64,000 nucleotides of DNA from Acidobacteriota bacterium (lineage in GTDB: Bacteria; Acidobacteriota; Blastocatellia; Pyrinomonadales; Pyrinomonadaceae): NCBI GenBank assembly GCA_016715115.1, contig JADKBM010000016.1, forward strand, positions 496,001 to 560,000, in the 5' to 3' direction. The notes under the pieces were generated by a model. The model saw nothing but the letters and a program-made list of their open reading frames with translations, was not told where the DNA came from and did not search any database. The position numbers were made by a program, and so were the translations under genes. Shown here piece after piece: positions 27,267 to 35,578 of this stretch. Within the stretch, counting starts at the first letter, position 1. Each line of letters opens with the position of its first letter.

Positions 27267-27776
27267 TTAAAACAGTTCTTCCACCTGCTTTCCGCGAAGC
27301 CGTGCGACTTCAAAAGGATCTTTCATACGCGTCAGTCCGTTGAACGTCGCGCGAATGACGTTGTGGGCGTTCGTCGACCCGAGGATCTTCGTGCGAACGT
27401 CGTGAACGCCAAGCAATTGGAGAACAGCACGGACGGCACCGCCGGCGATCACGCCCGTACCTTCCTTGGCCGGCTTGAGCAAAACGCGTCCGGCCCCGTA
27501 CTCTCCGATCATCTCATGCGGCAAAGTTCCCTCGATGAGCGTCACCTTGATCAGATTCTTTTTCGCAGCTTCAACCGCCTTCTTGATCGCGTTCGGAACT
27601 TCCTTCGCCTTTCCGGTTCCGAATCCGACGTGCCCGGACTCGTCACCGACGACGACCAGTGCCGCGAACGACATATTCTTACCGCCCTTAACCACTTTCG
27701 TCACGCGGTTGATCGAAATCAACTGATCCTTCAAGATCAAACCGTTCGGTGAAATTCTTTGATTATTCGTTTTCAT
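27267..27776 (-). CDS. rpsE: 30S ribosomal protein S5
   Basis: Fidelity and helicase-related protein of the 30S subunit. 169 residues: LISINRVTKVVKGGKNMSFAALVVVGDESGHVGFGTGKAKEVPNAI, GAGRVLLKPAKEGTGVIAGGAVRAVLQLLGVHDV. The start codon overlaps the end of rplR by 14 nt, which suggests translational coupling. Confidence 0.97.
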   Translation of the reverse strand: MKTNNQRISPNGLILKDQLISINRVTKVVKGGKNMSFAALVVVGDESGHVGFGTGKAKEVPNAIKKAVEAAKKNLIKVTLIEGTLPHEMIGEYGAGRVLLKPAKEGTGVIAGGAVRAVLQLLGVHDVRTKILGSTNAHNVIRATFNGLTRMKDPFEVARLRGKQVEELF

Positions 27777-28158
27777 TGTTTCCTTCCGCTGGTGCTTCCG
27801 TCTTATTCAGGCCTGCTTCACGCGTCGCATCGATAAGAGCCTTGACGCGTCCGTGATATACGTAGCCGCCGCGATCAAAAACAACTTCCGAAACTCCCGC
27901 CGCCAAGGTGCGTTCGGCAATCGCCGCTCCGACCTTCTGAGCCGCTTCGATGTTGCCGCCCGTCTTGAGCGACATACCTTTCTCCGTGGTCGAGGCCGAG
28001 GCCAACGTCTTGCCGTTGTCATCGTCGATGACCTGAGCGTAAATATGATTCAAACTCCGGTAAACGGCGAGGCGCGGACGCTCTGACGATCCGCGGACTT
28101 TCTTGCGGATTCTGCTATGCACGCCACGACGGATCTCTGCTCTGCTTTTCTGTGCCAT
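27763..28158 (-). CDS. rplR: 50S ribosomal protein L18
   Basis: Binds 5S rRNA with L5 and L25. 131 residues: HSRIRKKVRGSSERPRLAVYRSLNHIYAQVIDD, TLASASTTEKG, VVFDRGGYVYHGRVKALIDATREAGL. It has an added acidic tail (NKTEAPAEGNNENE) that is encoded across the rpsE start. Confidence 0.97.
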   Translation of the reverse strand: MAQKSRAEIRRGVHSRIRKKVRGSSERPRLAVYRSLNHIYAQVIDDDNGKTLASASTTEKGMSLKTGGNIEAAQKVGAAIAERTLAAGVSEVVFDRGGYVYHGRVKALIDATREAGLNKTEAPAEGNNENE

Positions 28159-28255
28159 ATTCTTGTTTCCGTTTCTGGATCTGCGATTTCCGATCTGCCG
28201 TAAGCTAATTCCCGACGGACGATCACGAACGGTGACCGGACTTCCCAGATGATGA

Positions 28256-28816
28256 TTACTTGCCTGTCTTACCCGGCTTCAACCGATAAACCCTGTCGGC
28301 GTAACGGAGGCCCTTGCCTTTGTATGCATCCGGCTTTCTCAGACGATTAAGTTCCGCGGCGACCTGACCAAGCATCTGCTTGTCGATTCCGCTAAGCGTC
28401 AACGTGGTTTGATACTGGTTGATCGAGGTCTTCGCGTTGACTCTCTCCGCCTTTGCCTCGATACCCTCCGGCAGAACGTATTCGACCGGGTGCGAATAGC
28501 CAAGCGCGAAAACGATTTTCGTGCCCTGGACATCCGCTTTGTATCCGACTCCGACGAGGTCCATTTCCTTGGTGAATCCCTGCGTCACGCCAACGATCGC
28601 GTTGTTCGCGAGTGCGCGCGCAAGACCGTGAAACGCTCGGTCGTCATCGTTGCCGCGTTCAGCGATCAGCGAGCCGTCTTCCTGTTTAAAGGAGACGCCG
28701 CTCGGGATCGGCGACTTCAACGTGCCTTTCGGCCCCTTGACTTCCAACTCCGTTTCGGTGACCGACACGGTAACGCCGGACGGGATCACGATTGGTTTCT
28801 TTCCTACTCGAGACAT
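28256..28816 (-). CDS. rplF: 50S ribosomal protein L6
   Basis: Two-domain protein near the factor-binding site. 186 residues: MSRVGKKPIVIPSGVTV, VKGPKGTL, NAIVGVTQGFTKEMDLVGVGYKADVQG, and the conserved C-terminal IRKPDAYKGKGLRY equivalent LRKPDAYKGKGLRYADRV. Confidence 0.97.
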   Translation of the reverse strand: MSRVGKKPIVIPSGVTVSVTETELEVKGPKGTLKSPIPSGVSFKQEDGSLIAERGNDDDRAFHGLARALANNAIVGVTQGFTKEMDLVGVGYKADVQGTKIVFALGYSHPVEYVLPEGIEAKAERVNAKTSINQYQTTLTLSGIDKQMLGQVAAELNRLRKPDAYKGKGLRYADRVYRLKPGKTGK

Positions 28817-28826
28817 AATATTGTTT

Positions 28827-28900
28827 TTGATTTTGGAATTGTGATTTGCGATTTCGGATTTTCAGCAATCCCAAATCGCAATTCGCAAATCCGAAATGCA
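28827..28900. repeat. Word-type hairpin between rpsH and rplF
   Basis: gaattgtgatttgcgatttcggatt faces aatcccaaatcgcaattcgcaaatcc, an imperfect inverted repeat made of gatttgcgatt words, in an 85-bp spacer with no ORF. Confidence 0.8.
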
Positions 28901-28901
28901 A

Positions 28902-29294
28902 TTAATAGACTTGCGCCAAAATTTCGCCGCCGACATTTTCCTGGCGGGCCCGTTTTCCACTCATCAACCCGCGAGAGGTCGAAACAATGTTGATTCCGTA
29001 TCCGCCCAAAACGCGTGGGATCTCTCCGGCGCCGACGTAAACGCGGCGTCCCGGACGGGAGACGCGGGACAAATGCGTGATCGAGGAAATCCCCTTTGCG
29101 TCATAGCGCAAAAAGACGCGGATCATCGTTTTGGTGCCTTCGCCCTTGGTTACAAAGTTGTTTATGTAACCTTCTTCTTTAAGGATACGTGCAACTTCCA
29201 ACTTCAATTTCGAACCCGGAATATCCACACGGCTGTGCTTCGCGGCAATCGCGTTGCGTACTCGCGTGAGCATATCGGCTATTGGATCTGTCAT
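28902..29294 (-). CDS. rpsH: 30S ribosomal protein S8
   Basis: Central-domain 16S rRNA-binding protein; in many bacteria it represses the spc operon. 130 residues: MTDPIADMLTRVRNAIAAKHSRVDIPGSKLKLEVARILKEEGYI, ISRVSRPGRR-type LSRVSRPGRRVYVGAGEIP, and GLMSGKRARQENVGGEILAQVY. Confidence 0.97.
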   Translation of the reverse strand: MTDPIADMLTRVRNAIAAKHSRVDIPGSKLKLEVARILKEEGYINNFVTKGEGTKTMIRVFLRYDAKGISSITHLSRVSRPGRRVYVGAGEIPRVLGGYGINIVSTSRGLMSGKRARQENVGGEILAQVY

Positions 29295-29386
29295 TCTCTT
29301 AACTCCGTTAAACTATTCTGCAATCGTGATTTGTGACCGGCGATCTCTCTCGATCCAGGTTACAAACCCTCAATTCGCAATCAAAA

Positions 29387-29692
29387 TCACCAGCTTGATT
29401 TCACAACTCCGGGAATCTGCCCCTCGAGTGCCAACTCCCGCAAAGCAACGCGGGATACGCCGAATTTCCGTAAAAACCCGCGCGGCCGGCCCGTTTGCGA
29501 GCAGCGGTTGCGGACGCGAACCGGACTCGCATCGCGCGGCAGTTTCTGCAATTGCATCACCGCCACATCGACCTGTTCTGGGGATGAATTCGGGCTGTTG
29601 ATGATCTTCTTCAACTCAGCGCGACGCCCCGCGTAGTGCATTACCTTTTTCTTGCGTTGGTTGTTCTTAACAACTTTACTGATCTTTGCCAT
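29387..29692 (-). CDS. rpsN: 30S ribosomal protein S14, zinc-independent long form
   Basis: 101 residues: AKISKVVKNNQRKKKVMHYAGRRAELKKIIN and RNRCSQTGRPRGFLRKFGVSRVALRELALEGQIPGVVKSSW. Only one cysteine is left, so the zinc ribbon of the short form is absent. The start is ATG 29692. Confidence 0.96.
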   Translation of the reverse strand: MAKISKVVKNNQRKKKVMHYAGRRAELKKIINSPNSSPEQVDVAVMQLQKLPRDASPVRVRNRCSQTGRPRGFLRKFGVSRVALRELALEGQIPGVVKSSW

Positions 29693-29732
29693 ATAGAAAG
29701 TTTTACCTATGCCGGAAATCCGGGCGCCGAAC

Positions 29733-30272
29733 TTATTGTCGGAACGGCATTCCAAGCGCCTTCAGCAAGGAACGAGCCTGTTCGTCGGACTGTGCTGTGG
29801 TAATGATCGAAATGTTCATTCCGCGCGTCTTGTCAACCTTGTTGAAATCGATCTCCGGGAAGATCAACTGGTCACGAATACCAAGCGTATAATTGCCGCG
29901 GCCATCAAACGCCTTGCCCGAAATTCCGCGGAAGTCGCGGACTCGCGGAAGCGAAACCGAAATCAGCCGATCCAGAAATTCGTACATTCGCTCGCCGCGC
30001 AAGGTCACCATCGTTCCGATGCTCATACCCTGACGGAGTTTGAACGCCGCGATCGACTTCTTCGCCTTCGTGACGACCGGTTTCTGTCCGGTCACCGACT
30101 TCAATTCTTCGACGGCGGTATCGAGGACCTTTGAGTTCGCGATCGCTTCACCGACTCCCATATTCACGACGATCTTCGATATCTTCGGAATCGCCATCGG
30201 ATTTTCGATGCCGAATTCCTTGGCCAGGGCCGGCGCGATCTCGTTTTTGTATTTGTCTCTTAGTCTAGCCAT
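29733..30272 (-). CDS. rplE: 50S ribosomal protein L5
   Basis: Binds 5S rRNA and contacts P-site tRNA. 179 residues: RLRDKYKNEIAPALAKEFGIENPMAIPKISKIVVNMGVGEA, KKSIAAFKLRQGMSIGTMVTLRG, FDGRGNYTLGIRDQLIFPEID, GMNISIITTAQSDEQARSLLKALGMPF. Confidence 0.97.
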   Translation of the reverse strand: MARLRDKYKNEIAPALAKEFGIENPMAIPKISKIVVNMGVGEAIANSKVLDTAVEELKSVTGQKPVVTKAKKSIAAFKLRQGMSIGTMVTLRGERMYEFLDRLISVSLPRVRDFRGISGKAFDGRGNYTLGIRDQLIFPEIDFNKVDKTRGMNISIITTAQSDEQARSLLKALGMPFRQ

Positions 30273-30347
30273 TTTCTTATTTATTTCGGATATCCGATCT
30301 CTCTATGCCGACCTTTGCCGGTCCGAAATCACGAATCCCGAATCGTA

Positions 30348-30764
30348 TTACTGTTCTTCTTCAGCCGATTTGCGCGTCGTGCGCGTGTACGGCGGATCGA
30401 CGATCACTTTGCCGCTTTTCGCGATCCGGACCTTCTTGCCGTCCTTGATCTCGTACTTGATCCGCGTCGGCTTGCCCGTCTCCGGGTCGATCAACGCGAC
30501 GTTCGACGCTTCCACCCAGGCTTCCTGTTCGATGATGCCGCCCTCGACTCCCATCTGGGGAACCGCCTTTCGGTGGCGCTTGACGATCATTCCGCCCTCA
30601 ACCTTGACCTTGCCGCTGCGCGGGTCGACCGCGATCACTTTCCCGCGAAGGGGCTGACGGTTACCGTCTGCGTCAAAGCGGTTGTACTCTTTGCCCGCAA
30701 TGAAAACCACCTGGTCACCGCGCTTGATCTTGCTTCTGATTGTTCCTTTCTTCACCGTTTTCAT
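30348..30764 (-). CDS. rplX: 50S ribosomal protein L24, with a longer middle
   Basis: Assembly initiator of the 50S subunit. 138 residues, against about 105 in E. coli. The KOW motif is RGDQVVFIAGKEYN; then GKVIAVDPRSGKVKVEGGMIVKRHRK. The extra part is AVPQMGVEGGIIEQEAWVEA before VALIDPETGKPTRIKYE; the end is VIVDPPYTRTTRKSAEEEQ. It starts 3 nt after the rplN stop. Confidence 0.95.
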   Translation of the reverse strand: MKTVKKGTIRSKIKRGDQVVFIAGKEYNRFDADGNRQPLRGKVIAVDPRSGKVKVEGGMIVKRHRKAVPQMGVEGGIIEQEAWVEASNVALIDPETGKPTRIKYEIKDGKKVRIAKSGKVIVDPPYTRTTRKSAEEEQ

Positions 30765-30767
30765 CTC

Positions 30768-31136
30768 TTAAATCACCTCCGGCGCGAGTGAAACGATCTT
30801 CATAAAGTTCTTCTCGCGAAGTTCGCGGGCAACAGGTCCGAAAACACGGGTTCCGATCGGCGTGCCGTCATCCTTGATGAGGACGGCCGCGTTTTCGTCA
30901 AACCGGATATACGTTCCGTCCTTGCGGCGAACTTCCTTTCGCGTTCTGACGATGACCGCGTTGTAGACCTTACCCTTCTTGGCCGTTCCGTCGGGCGAAG
31001 CTTCCTTCACCGTGACTTTGATCTTGTCGCCAAGACGAGCGATCTTGCCCGTTGAACCGCCAATCGGCATGATCATCACCACGCGCTTGGCTCCCGAATT
31101 GTCTGCGACCGCCAAAGAGGTCTGCATTTGAATCAT
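30768..31136 (-). CDS. rplN: 50S ribosomal protein L14
   Basis: 122 residues: MIQMQTSLAVADNSGAKRVVMI, GDKIKVTVKEASPDGTAKKGKVYNAVIVRTRKEVRRKDGTYIRFDENAAVLI, GTRVFGPVARELREKNFMKIVSLAPEVI. The protein lies at the intersubunit bridge. Confidence 0.97.
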   Translation of the reverse strand: MIQMQTSLAVADNSGAKRVVMIMPIGGSTGKIARLGDKIKVTVKEASPDGTAKKGKVYNAVIVRTRKEVRRKDGTYIRFDENAAVLIKDDGTPIGTRVFGPVARELREKNFMKIVSLAPEVI

Positions 31137-31141
31137 AATTA

Positions 31142-31215
31142 ACCTCGTTATTCGTTAGTCGTCGACCGTTGATCGGCACTGAATTGGCCATTTCAATCAA
31201 CGATCAGCGACTAAC
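31142..31215. repeat. Word-type hairpin between rplN and rpsQ
   Basis: Arms cgttagtcgtcgaccgttgatcg and cgatcagcgactaac pair with gaps. It uses a different word set from the gatttgcgatt hairpins, so the sequence differs but the architecture is the same. Confidence 0.7.
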
Positions 31216-31225
31216 CAAGAACAAA

Positions 31226-31738
31226 CTACTTCTCTGCTTTCTGAATGATCTCGACCACGCGCCAGCGCTTTCTCGCCGACAAGGGGCGCGTCTCCACGAT
31301 TCGAACCTTGTCGCCGATCGCGGCACCGAGTTCGTCGTGAGCCATAAAATTCTTGCGCCGCTTGACGTATTTTCGGTAAATCGGATGCTTGATCAAACGA
31401 TCGACGCGCACGACCACCGTTTTCGTCATCTTGTCCGATGCAACGACACCTACGCGTTCCGCACGCTTGCCGTGCTTGGCATCCGCGGTCGTTTCGGATT
31501 TCTCCGCAACCGGTTCGGCCTTGGCCTGCACTTTCGGGGCAACCGCTTCAGGCGCTTCCTCAACTTCGACCGGCGCGCTGACTTCCTCTGCAGTCTCAGT
31601 CGCGTCCGCAGCGGATTCAACCGCCTCGGTCGTCTCGGCCGCCGTTTCGGCCACGGTCTCATCCGTCGCCGCCGCGTCGGTCTCAGTGACCTCGGCCGCA
31701 GTTACTTCTTCCTGTTCGTCTTTCTTCTTTCTCGGCAT
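31226..31738 (-). CDS. rpsQ: 30S ribosomal protein S17 with a long acidic N-terminal extension
   Basis: 170 residues, about twice the usual 80-85. The S17 core is the C-terminal half: GVVASDKMTKTVVVRVDRLIKHPIYRKYVKRRKNFMAHDE...GDKVRIVETRPLSARKRWRVVEII. Before it lie ~90 residues rich in Glu, Ala and Thr (for example VTETDAAATDETVAETAAET, PVEVEEAPEAVAPKVQAKAE), starting MPRKKKDEQEEV. The frame is continuous and has no better internal ATG near the core, so the extension is probably translated. Its role is unknown; it could be cleaved, or tether the subunit or chaperones. Confidence 0.93.
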   Translation of the reverse strand: MPRKKKDEQEEVTAAEVTETDAAATDETVAETAAETTEAVESAADATETAEEVSAPVEVEEAPEAVAPKVQAKAEPVAEKSETTADAKHGKRAERVGVVASDKMTKTVVVRVDRLIKHPIYRKYVKRRKNFMAHDELGAAIGDKVRIVETRPLSARKRWRVVEIIQKAEK

Positions 31739-31756
31739 TTTATTATTTCAACCTTC

Positions 31757-31975
31757 TTACGCCTGAGCCTTTGCGTCGAGCTCTTTCTGGCGAATCAAGG
31801 TGTGAACACGCGCCAGAGTCTTCTTTTCGCGGCGAATGTCATTGACAGTTTCGCCGACTCCCAAACTTTTCCTGAACTTCAAGCGAAACAGCGATTCCTT
31901 CAAGGCATCGGCCTGATCGCGAAGTTCATCGAGATTCATTTCCCGCAATTGTTCCAATTCTTCGCTACGCTTCAT
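31757..31975 (-). CDS. rpmC: 50S ribosomal protein L29
   Basis: 72-residue two-helix protein near the tunnel exit: ELEQLREMNLDELRDQADALKESLFRLKFRKSLG and NDIRREKKTLARVHTLIRQKELDA. It is 3 nt from rplP. Confidence 0.96.
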   Translation of the reverse strand: MKRSEELEQLREMNLDELRDQADALKESLFRLKFRKSLGVGETVNDIRREKKTLARVHTLIRQKELDAKAQA

Positions 31976-31978
31976 TTC

Positions 31979-32407
31979 TTAAACAACGCCTCCTTCGAGA
32001 TCGGCGCGGTTGACGAATTTCGTCTTGATCGGCAGTTTCTGCGCCGCGAGCCGCATTGCCTCGCGCGCGAGTTCCTCGCTGACGCCCTGGATCTCGTAAA
32101 GAATTCTTCCCGGCTTGACTACCGCCACCCAATGATCGGGCGCGCCTTTTCCGCTACCCATACGGGTTTCCGCCGGCTTCTTCGTGATCGGCTTGTCGGG
32201 GAACATCCGGATCCATACCTTGCCGCCGCGTTTGATGTGGCGGGTCATCGCGATACGAGCCGCTTCGATCTGGCGGTCCGTGATCCAACCCGCTTCCAGA
32301 GTTTTGAGTGCAAAGTCGCCAAAGTTCATTTTGTCGCCGCGCGTGGCTCTCCCGCGCATACGGCCTTTCATGACCCTTCGGTGCTTTACTTTCTTTGGCA
32401 TTAACAT
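31979..32407 (-). CDS. rplP: 50S ribosomal protein L16
   Basis: 142 residues: MLMPKKVKHRRVMKGRMRGRATRG, FGDFALKTLEAGWITDRQIEAARIAMTRHIKRGGKVWIRMFPDKPITKKPAETRMGSGKGAPDHWVAVVKPG. Of two near ATGs, 32407 has GAGG at better spacing (10 nt) than 32401. Confidence 0.97.
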   Translation of the reverse strand: MLMPKKVKHRRVMKGRMRGRATRGDKMNFGDFALKTLEAGWITDRQIEAARIAMTRHIKRGGKVWIRMFPDKPITKKPAETRMGSGKGAPDHWVAVVKPGRILYEIQGVSEELAREAMRLAAQKLPIKTKFVNRADLEGGVV

Positions 32408-32495
32408 AGTAAAAAAACCTCGTTGGTGGTTAACCGTTAATTGTTGGATTCATCGAAGAATCGTCGATCAACAATCAGCAAATTACAATTAACAA

Positions 32496-33239
32496 TTATC
32501 TCCTGTCGTCGCGATCGCGGCGGCGCGGCGGTCGGCGATCGCCTCGGCCTCCACCCTGAACCTTGGGTTCGTTGATCGGGTCGGTCGTGGTTCCGCGGGC
32601 CATTGAGGCGTTCGGATCGAGAATTTCACCACGATAGATCCAAACTTTGACACCAATGATCCCGAAGGTCGTCAGCGCTTCCGCAAATCCGTAGTCGATA
32701 TCGGCCCGGAGCGTATGCAGCGGCAGGCGTCCTTCAAGACTCCACTCGGTACGCGCGATCTCGGCTCCGTTCAAGCGTCCGGCAACCATCACCTTGATGC
32801 CCATCGCTCCGAATCGCTGCGATTCTTCCATCGTCTTCTTCATCGCCCGACGAAACGCGATGCGCTTTTCAAGCTGCTGTGCGATCTTTTCGGCCTGAAG
32901 CTGCGCGTTGAGTTCGGGCTTCTGGATCTCCTGGATCGACACGATTACTTCACGGCCGGTCTTTTTCGAGAGGTCCTCGCGAAGCTTTTCGATCTCCGCG
33001 CCCTTGCGTCCGATGATGATGCCGGGACGCGACGTATAGATGATTATCTTCAGACGGTTCGCGGCTCGCTCGACGTCGATGTGCGATACTCCCGCTCCGG
33101 CAAAACGCTTTTTAAGATCGCGTTTCAGCTGCAGATCTTCGGCAAGAAACGCGGCGAACTCTTTTTTCGCATACCAATGCGAGTGCCAGTCTTTGTTGTA
33201 TCCGACCCGAAAGCCGTATGGATGAACTTTTTGTCCCAT
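32496..33239 (-). CDS. rpsC: 30S ribosomal protein S3
   Basis: mRNA-entry protein of the 30S head. 247 residues: MGQKVHPYGFRVGYNKDWHSHWYA, the KH-type segment RLKIIIYTSRPGIIIGRKGAEIEKLREDL, GAMGIKVMVAGRLNGAEIARTEW, ADIDYGFAEALTTFGIIGVKVWIYRGE. It has a Gly/Arg-rich tail (RRPPRRRDRDDRR). Confidence 0.97.
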   Translation of the reverse strand: MGQKVHPYGFRVGYNKDWHSHWYAKKEFAAFLAEDLQLKRDLKKRFAGAGVSHIDVERAANRLKIIIYTSRPGIIIGRKGAEIEKLREDLSKKTGREVIVSIQEIQKPELNAQLQAEKIAQQLEKRIAFRRAMKKTMEESQRFGAMGIKVMVAGRLNGAEIARTEWSLEGRLPLHTLRADIDYGFAEALTTFGIIGVKVWIYRGEILDPNASMARGTTTDPINEPKVQGGGRGDRRPPRRRDRDDRR

Positions 33240-33251
33240 AATAAAACTCTC

Positions 33252-33833
33252 TTACGATTTTTCCGTCTCCGTTTCCGCCGGGCTGACCGTTTCGGCCGGG
33301 GCTTCGGTCACCGCGGGCGCTTCGTCAGCGGGCGCGGCTTCCTCCTTCGACTTCGTGGCCTTCTTCGGTTCCTTCACTTCGTCCTTCTTCGCTGCCGTCT
33401 TGACGTTCGCCTTCGGCGCCGTCGCTTTCTTCGCAGGCGCTTCCGCGACCGGCTTTTCGGGTCTTACTTCCTTGACGACTTCTTCGCTCGAAACGTGAAT
33501 CGTGATGTGACAGTAATGACGCTGTTCGCGATAGGCGCGGCCCTGCGGAGCCGGGCGCATACGTCGGCGATTCTTCGTTGGGCCCATATCCACGAAGCAA
33601 CTCTTGACCCACAGATCGTCCGGATCAATGGCGATATTCTGCTGCTCCGCAATATTCGTCGCGTTGGCGATCGCCGAGTTGAGGCACTTCGCGATCGGCT
33701 GCGCCGCCCGCTTGTCGGTAAACTTCAGGATGGCGAGGGCCTGCGAGACGTTACGTCCGCGAATCAGGTCGATCACCAAACGCGCTTTGCGCGGCGATCC
33801 CTTCAGATACTTTGTCTTTGCTATTGCTTCCAT
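33252..33833 (-). CDS. rplV: 50S ribosomal protein L22 with a long C-terminal tail
   Basis: 193 residues against about 110 usual. Core: AIAKTKYLKGSPRKARLVIDLIRGRNVSQALAILKF, AAQPIAKCLNSAIANA, DMGPTKNRRRMRPAPQGRAYREQRHYCHITIHVS. The remaining ~80 residues are Ala/Lys/Glu/Pro-rich (KKATAPKANVKTAAKKDEV...PAVTEAPAETVSPAET). The start is ATG 33833; upstream frame is spacer hairpin. Confidence 0.96.
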   Translation of the reverse strand: MEAIAKTKYLKGSPRKARLVIDLIRGRNVSQALAILKFTDKRAAQPIAKCLNSAIANATNIAEQQNIAIDPDDLWVKSCFVDMGPTKNRRRMRPAPQGRAYREQRHYCHITIHVSSEEVVKEVRPEKPVAEAPAKKATAPKANVKTAAKKDEVKEPKKATKSKEEAAPADEAPAVTEAPAETVSPAETETEKS

Positions 33834-33840
33834 AGTGTTA

Positions 33841-33917
33841 TTTTCGATTTCTGATTTGCGATCTGCGATTGATTTCTCCAATCAAAATCGCAAACCGGCA
33901 AGTGCAAATCGCAAATT
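33841..33917. repeat. Word-type hairpin between rplV and rpsS
   Basis: gatttgcgatctgcgattgatt on one side faces aatcaaaatcgcaaaccgg and gcaaatcgcaaat on the other. Imperfect stem with no ORF. Confidence 0.8.
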
Positions 33918-33919
33918 CC

Positions 33920-34210
33920 TTATCTTCTCTTCGCCATCTTCTCGGCCTTGGTTCCCGGATGCCCTTTGTAAGTCCGGGTCGGGGAAAACTCGCCGAGTTT
34001 GTGTCCGACCATATTCTCGGTGACATACACCGGAATGTGGCGTTTTCCGTTATGGACGCCGAACGTCAACCCGACCATTTCCGGTGTGATCGTTGAACGG
34101 CGCGACCAGGTCTTGATGGCTTGCGGTTTGTTGCCGCCCTCGCTGATCTTTCTCAAAACTTTCTGGACGCTTAAATCGATAAACGGTCCTTTTTTTACTG
34201 AACGTGGCAT
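33920..34210 (-). CDS. rpsS: 30S ribosomal protein S19
   Basis: 96 residues: MPRSVKKGPFIDLSVQKVL, IKTWSRRSTITPEMVGLTFGVHNGKRHIPVYVTENMVGHKLGEFSPTRTYKGH. Complete and typical. Confidence 0.97.
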   Translation of the reverse strand: MPRSVKKGPFIDLSVQKVLRKISEGGNKPQAIKTWSRRSTITPEMVGLTFGVHNGKRHIPVYVTENMVGHKLGEFSPTRTYKGHPGTKAEKMAKRR

Positions 34211-34215
34211 AACTT

Positions 34216-34305
34216 ATTTTCGATTTCCGATTTTCGATTTTCGATTTTGTTGGTTGCGCTGAGATTTCGGCTCAATCGCAAATTGAAAATCGCAAATCGC
34301 AAATT
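34216..34305. repeat. Word-type hairpin between rpsS and rplB
   Basis: cgatttccgattttcgattttcgatttt faces aatcgcaaattgaaaatcgcaaatcgcaaat. Tandem gattttc words on the left and complementary aatcgca words on the right make a long imperfect stem. Confidence 0.8.
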
Positions 34306-34306
34306 T

Positions 34307-35137
34307 CTATTTTTTCCTTCGGTCGCGAACGATCATGTTCTGCGTGCGCTTATTTTTGCGGGTCTTGTATCCGCGCGTCGGCTGTCCCCAAGGAGTCACC
34401 GGATGTCGTCCGCCCGACGTCTTTCCTTCACCACCGCCGTGCGGGTGATCGACCGGATTCATCGCTACTCCTCGAACCTTCGGACGTCTTCCCATCCAGC
34501 GCGAGCGTCCGGCTTTTCCGAGGCTCACATTTTCGTGCTCAACGTTTCCGACTTGTCCGACCGTCGCGGTGCAAACGACCGGGACGCGTCTGACTTCGCC
34601 TGACGGCATACGAATCTGAGCGAAATCACCTTCCTTCGCAACGAGCTGGGCAAATCCGCCGGCGGCCCGCACGAGTTGTCCACCCTTTCCGGGACGGAGT
34701 TCAATGTTGTGCAACTCGGTTCCGAGCGGGATATTCTTGATCGGCAATGAATTTCCCGGCAAAATATCGGCTTCCTCGCCGCTCAGGATCGTCGCCCCGA
34801 CCTTCAAACCGACCGGCGCGATGATGTATCGCTTCTCTCCGTCGAGGTAGGTGATGAGCGCAATATGGGCCGAACGGTTCGGGTCATACTCGATCTGCGT
34901 GACCTTTCCCGGAATTCCGGTCTTGTTCCGCTTGAAATCGATGATTCGGTAAAATCGCTTATGGCCTCCGCCGCGGCGGCGAACCGTGATGCGTCCGTCA
35001 TTGTTGCGACCGGAAATTCTTGTTTTTGACTCGAGCAAAGATTTTTCGGGTTTTGCGTTCGGAGTCAATTCATCCCGCGTCAGGTACGTTTGATAGCGTC
35101 TCGCGGGTGATGTCGGTTTTAATTTCTTGATACCCAT
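34307..35137 (-). CDS. rplB: 50S ribosomal protein L2
   Basis: Peptidyl-transferase-region protein. 276 residues: GIKKLKPTSPARRYQTYL, GRNNDGRITVRRRGGGHKRFYRIIDFKR, and the conserved C-terminal RGVAMNPVDHPHGGGEGKTSGGRHPVTPWGQPTRGYKTR, which includes the functionally key His near HPHGGG. Confidence 0.98.
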   Translation of the reverse strand: MGIKKLKPTSPARRYQTYLTRDELTPNAKPEKSLLESKTRISGRNNDGRITVRRRGGGHKRFYRIIDFKRNKTGIPGKVTQIEYDPNRSAHIALITYLDGEKRYIIAPVGLKVGATILSGEEADILPGNSLPIKNIPLGTELHNIELRPGKGGQLVRAAGGFAQLVAKEGDFAQIRMPSGEVRRVPVVCTATVGQVGNVEHENVSLGKAGRSRWMGRRPKVRGVAMNPVDHPHGGGEGKTSGGRHPVTPWGQPTRGYKTRKNKRTQNMIVRDRRKK

Positions 35138-35140
35138 AAT

Positions 35141-35260
35141 TCTATTTTGGATCTGGGATTTCGGATCTCGGAGTCACCGTCACCGTTCCCTTTTCACATC
35201 CAAACAATTTCCAATTCGACGACTGCGCACAATCCGCAATCACAAATCACAATTCCGAAA
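35141..35260. repeat. Spacer repeats between rplB and rplW
   Basis: attttggatctgggatttcggat on one side faces aatccgcaatcacaaatcacaattccgaaat on the other. Same hairpin class, more diverged. No gene. Confidence 0.65.
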
Positions 35261-35578
35261 TTATATCGCTTCGGCGTAATCAACCATTGGTTCGCCCTTC
35301 TTGAGCGTCACGTACGCCTTTTTCCAGTTCGGTCGGCGGCCCTCGTGGCGTCCGCGCTTCTTCAGCTTACCTTCGTACTGAACGGTTCGGATCTTGTCGA
35401 CCTTGACGCCGAAGATCTCTTCAACCGCGCTTCGGATCTCGTCCTTGCCGGCCTTTGTATTGACGCGAAACGTCAGCACTTGCGCGTCGCCTTCGGTGCT
35501 CGTCGACTCTTTCAGGAGGACCGATTTTTCGGTGACGACGGGCGACTTCAAAACTTCCCAAACACTCATCTTATTCAT
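35261..35578 (-). CDS. rplW: 50S ribosomal protein L23
   Basis: Tunnel-exit docking protein for trigger factor and SRP. 105 residues: VLKSPVVTEKSVLL, VLTFRVNTKAGKDEIRSAVEEIFGVKVDKIRTVQYEGKLKKRGRHEGRRPNWKKAYVTLKKG. The first ATG (35578) has GAGG at 9 nt and overlaps the rplD stop by 8 nt; a second ATG at 35569 is possible but has poorer spacing. Confidence 0.96.
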   Translation of the reverse strand: MNKMSVWEVLKSPVVTEKSVLLKESTSTEGDAQVLTFRVNTKAGKDEIRSAVEEIFGVKVDKIRTVQYEGKLKKRGRHEGRRPNWKKAYVTLKKGEPMVDYAEAI

